Of a stretch of DNA of 64,000 bases, positions 62,691 through 64,000 are shown piece after piece; position 1 is the stretch's first letter; every line of letters starts with the position of its first letter. Under the pieces are notes generated by a model. That model did no database searches. It was not told where the DNA came from and saw nothing but the letters and a program-made list of their open reading frames with translations. This stretch comes from Adenophora triphylla var. japonica (taxonomy: Eukaryota; Streptophyta; Magnoliopsida; Asterales; Campanulaceae). The DNA is taken from NCBI GenBank assembly GCA_022495995.1, contig JAFEMH010007474.1:1-64000 (forward strand). Reading direction: 5' to 3'. A program made the translations under genes and the position numbers.

Positions 62691-64000
62691 TGATAAATTG
62701 CTATTTTATAGTCATTTATAGCAACGTAATTATATCATTTAGTTAGATTTCATTACTATTTAGTTATGTTTTTAGCTTCTTTTATTATATATATGGGATT
62801 TTATGCTTGTTGGTATGTTTTCATATTTATACAGGTTTTAGATCCAATTTTATGAATATAAGGAGCTTATGGATCAAGGCATAGAAGGGACAACTTCAAA
62901 ATGATCATTCAGGCCAAAACCAAGCCAGAGCGGTCGTGCTTTATATAAGGGAGGGGCCATGCAAAAGCTCATGTCAAGCCAAAATGGCCCCAATCAATGG
63001 AGCGGCCGAGTCTTCAAATCTGGAGCGGCCGAGCACAACAGGCCAGAGCGGCCGTGTAGCAAATCCTGGAGCGGCCGTGCATAATGGCCAGTTTGAATTG
63101 GAATTTGGCACCAAGGCTTTCACGGCCGTGCAAATCACAACGCACGGCCGTGCACTTACTGTTACCGGCTGGAAAGGCACCTTTTGAAGACAGCTGATTG
63201 AAGAAACATAACCTTAGCCTAGAATGCCTATTTAAAGGCCCTCTTGTATCAGTTTCAAGGATCTAAATTTTGATAGAAATTACCATATTATACATAGCAA
63301 AAACTCTCTAGCAATTATTACTTCAAAATCTCTCGAAGATTTAACTTGTGTTCTTGGAGTTTATTTGAAGTATTGGAGCAATAAAATATCAAAGTTATTC
63401 TCAGCCTTTGTCTTCATACAAACAATAAGCTCTTCTATTTCCAACTATATTTATGCATTTATGTTTGTTTTAAGTATGGATCGTGAGTAATCCCCCGAAT
63501 TCTTGGGGTTGGAAACTCAAAACGTATTTATTCATCATCTTTTACAAAGTCATGTCATCTTCTCTTCATCTTAACAATTCTCTTTATATTAAACTCAAAA
63601 TGACTTACATTTTGGAGACGTCCAATTTGTATGATTCTAGTTAATCGAGAGAAGTACCTAGCGGAGAATCTCGATTAACGGAACCATATAAAGAAACTAG
63701 GTTTCATTGATCACGAGAGTAGTTCAATGGCCTAGAGATGTTCCTTGAATGGAAAGTACATAGATTTCCGAACATTAATGGATCCTTACTAATTATGGGC
63801 CATCGAGTGATAGGGCATAATTAGTGAAGGATACAAACGCTTCTTGCTTGATCGTGAGAAGTGATGTAGGCTTAATGTACCATACTTGATTTTGATGAAT
63901 ATTTACATTTTCAAAGACATGAATAATTGATGAATAAACGACTATATGAACTCCAATCACGAGAATGCTTCCGTATTATAAGAATTTAACTAAAGTATTT
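62691..64000 (+). repeat. Athila LTR 3 (3' LTR of copy 2, truncated by window edge)
   Basis: Aligns along its whole visible length with LTR 2. It has the GC-rich array at about 62927-63153 (some units C-to-T decayed), a TATTTAAAGG box near 63229 and the hairpin series at 63640-63860. It runs off the window within U5. Confidence 0.9.
63640..63860 (+). other. serial hairpins in Athila LTR 3
   Basis: Stems at 63640-63679 (GTTAATCGAGA/TCTCGATTAAC), 63705-63729 (CATTGA/TCAATG), 63782-63832 (ATCCTT-ACTAATTATG and complement) and about 63840-63860 (CTTCT/AGAAG). The last pairs differently from LTR 1 (CTACTT/AAGTAG) but still pairs. Confidence 0.7.

Larger units (their letters stand above)
23321..64000 (+). 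mobile_element. Athila-type element, copy 2 (partial, interrupted twice)
   Basis: Parts in order: LTR 23321-24709, primer site, gag 24852-25478, Tat element inserted 25479-49121, gag 49122-49844, Ogre-like element inserted 49845-58236, gag end and protease 58242-59150, pol tail to 59363, array, env-like ORF, hairpins, polypurine tract, and LTR from 62691 past the window edge. RT, RNase H and most of integrase are missing. LTRs 2 and 3 resemble each other more than LTR 1, which supports this pairing. Confidence 0.85.

Noticed and set aside
1..64000. tRNA, rRNA or host protein-coding genes
   Set aside because: I looked for conserved tRNA boxes, rRNA landmarks and multi-exon host genes and found none; tRNA-like matches are element primer sites.

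Overview
This window is nuclear DNA of a flowering plant, most likely a eudicot with a large, repeat-rich genome. I see no ordinary host gene, rRNA or tRNA gene. Practically everything recognisable is a transposable element, and the elements are nested inside one another. Several boundaries are fixed by target-site duplications (TSDs) that can be read directly. I cannot name the species.

Layout. (1) 1-3372: the 5' end of a minus-strand Ogre/Tat-like Ty3/gypsy element (LTR plus leader) that cuts into a plus-strand Ty1/copia pol. (2) 3373-10825: the 3' half of that copia pol, three serial hairpins, a 31-bp repeat, a gypsy RT scrap, a periodic GC-rich array, and a very decayed minus-strand copia with gag, RT and integrase scraps. 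(3) 10826-18305: the 3' end of a minus-strand Sirevirus-like copia (LTR, about 4.1 kb extra 'env-like' ORF, end of RNase H). (4) 18306-64000: a three-LTR complex of Athila-type Ty3/gypsy elements with tRNA-Asp primer sites. Copy 1 (18306-24709) lost PR and pol through a deletion at a CCACCA microhomology. Copy 2 (23321 to beyond the window) keeps gag and PR but has lost RT and integrase. Both keep an env-like third ORF.

Nested in copy 2 are two elements. A Tat-lineage gypsy (25479-49121, TSD CCTTC) carries gag-PR-RT-RNH-archaeal-type RNH-INT and an antisense gene. An internally deleted Ogre-like element (49845-58236, TSD CTTCC) interrupts the same gag. Nested in the Tat element is a second, inverted Tat element (29952-43791, TSD CCAAG), itself a three-LTR composite. 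That one holds a hAT-type element (31809-33347, TSD CCAAAAAG) and a CACTA element (40843-43456, TSD AGC).

How the parts relate: plus-strand pol genes and the antisense genes of the Tat elements converge on a short palindrome. The antisense gene has four exons whose first three lengths (589, 159 and 215 nt) are identical in the two copies once the hAT is removed, so it appears to be a real spliced gene. The Athila elements carry three non-coding modules that their coding content does not explain. The first is a 23-bp-periodic GC-rich palindrome array in the LTR, repeated upstream of the env-like ORF. The second is a series of hairpins in the LTR. The third is a pair of hairpins downstream of the env-like ORF, which also occurs, as three units, behind the copia pol at 5032-5267. 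Most premature stops are C-to-T or G-to-A changes, as expected for methylated, silenced repeats.
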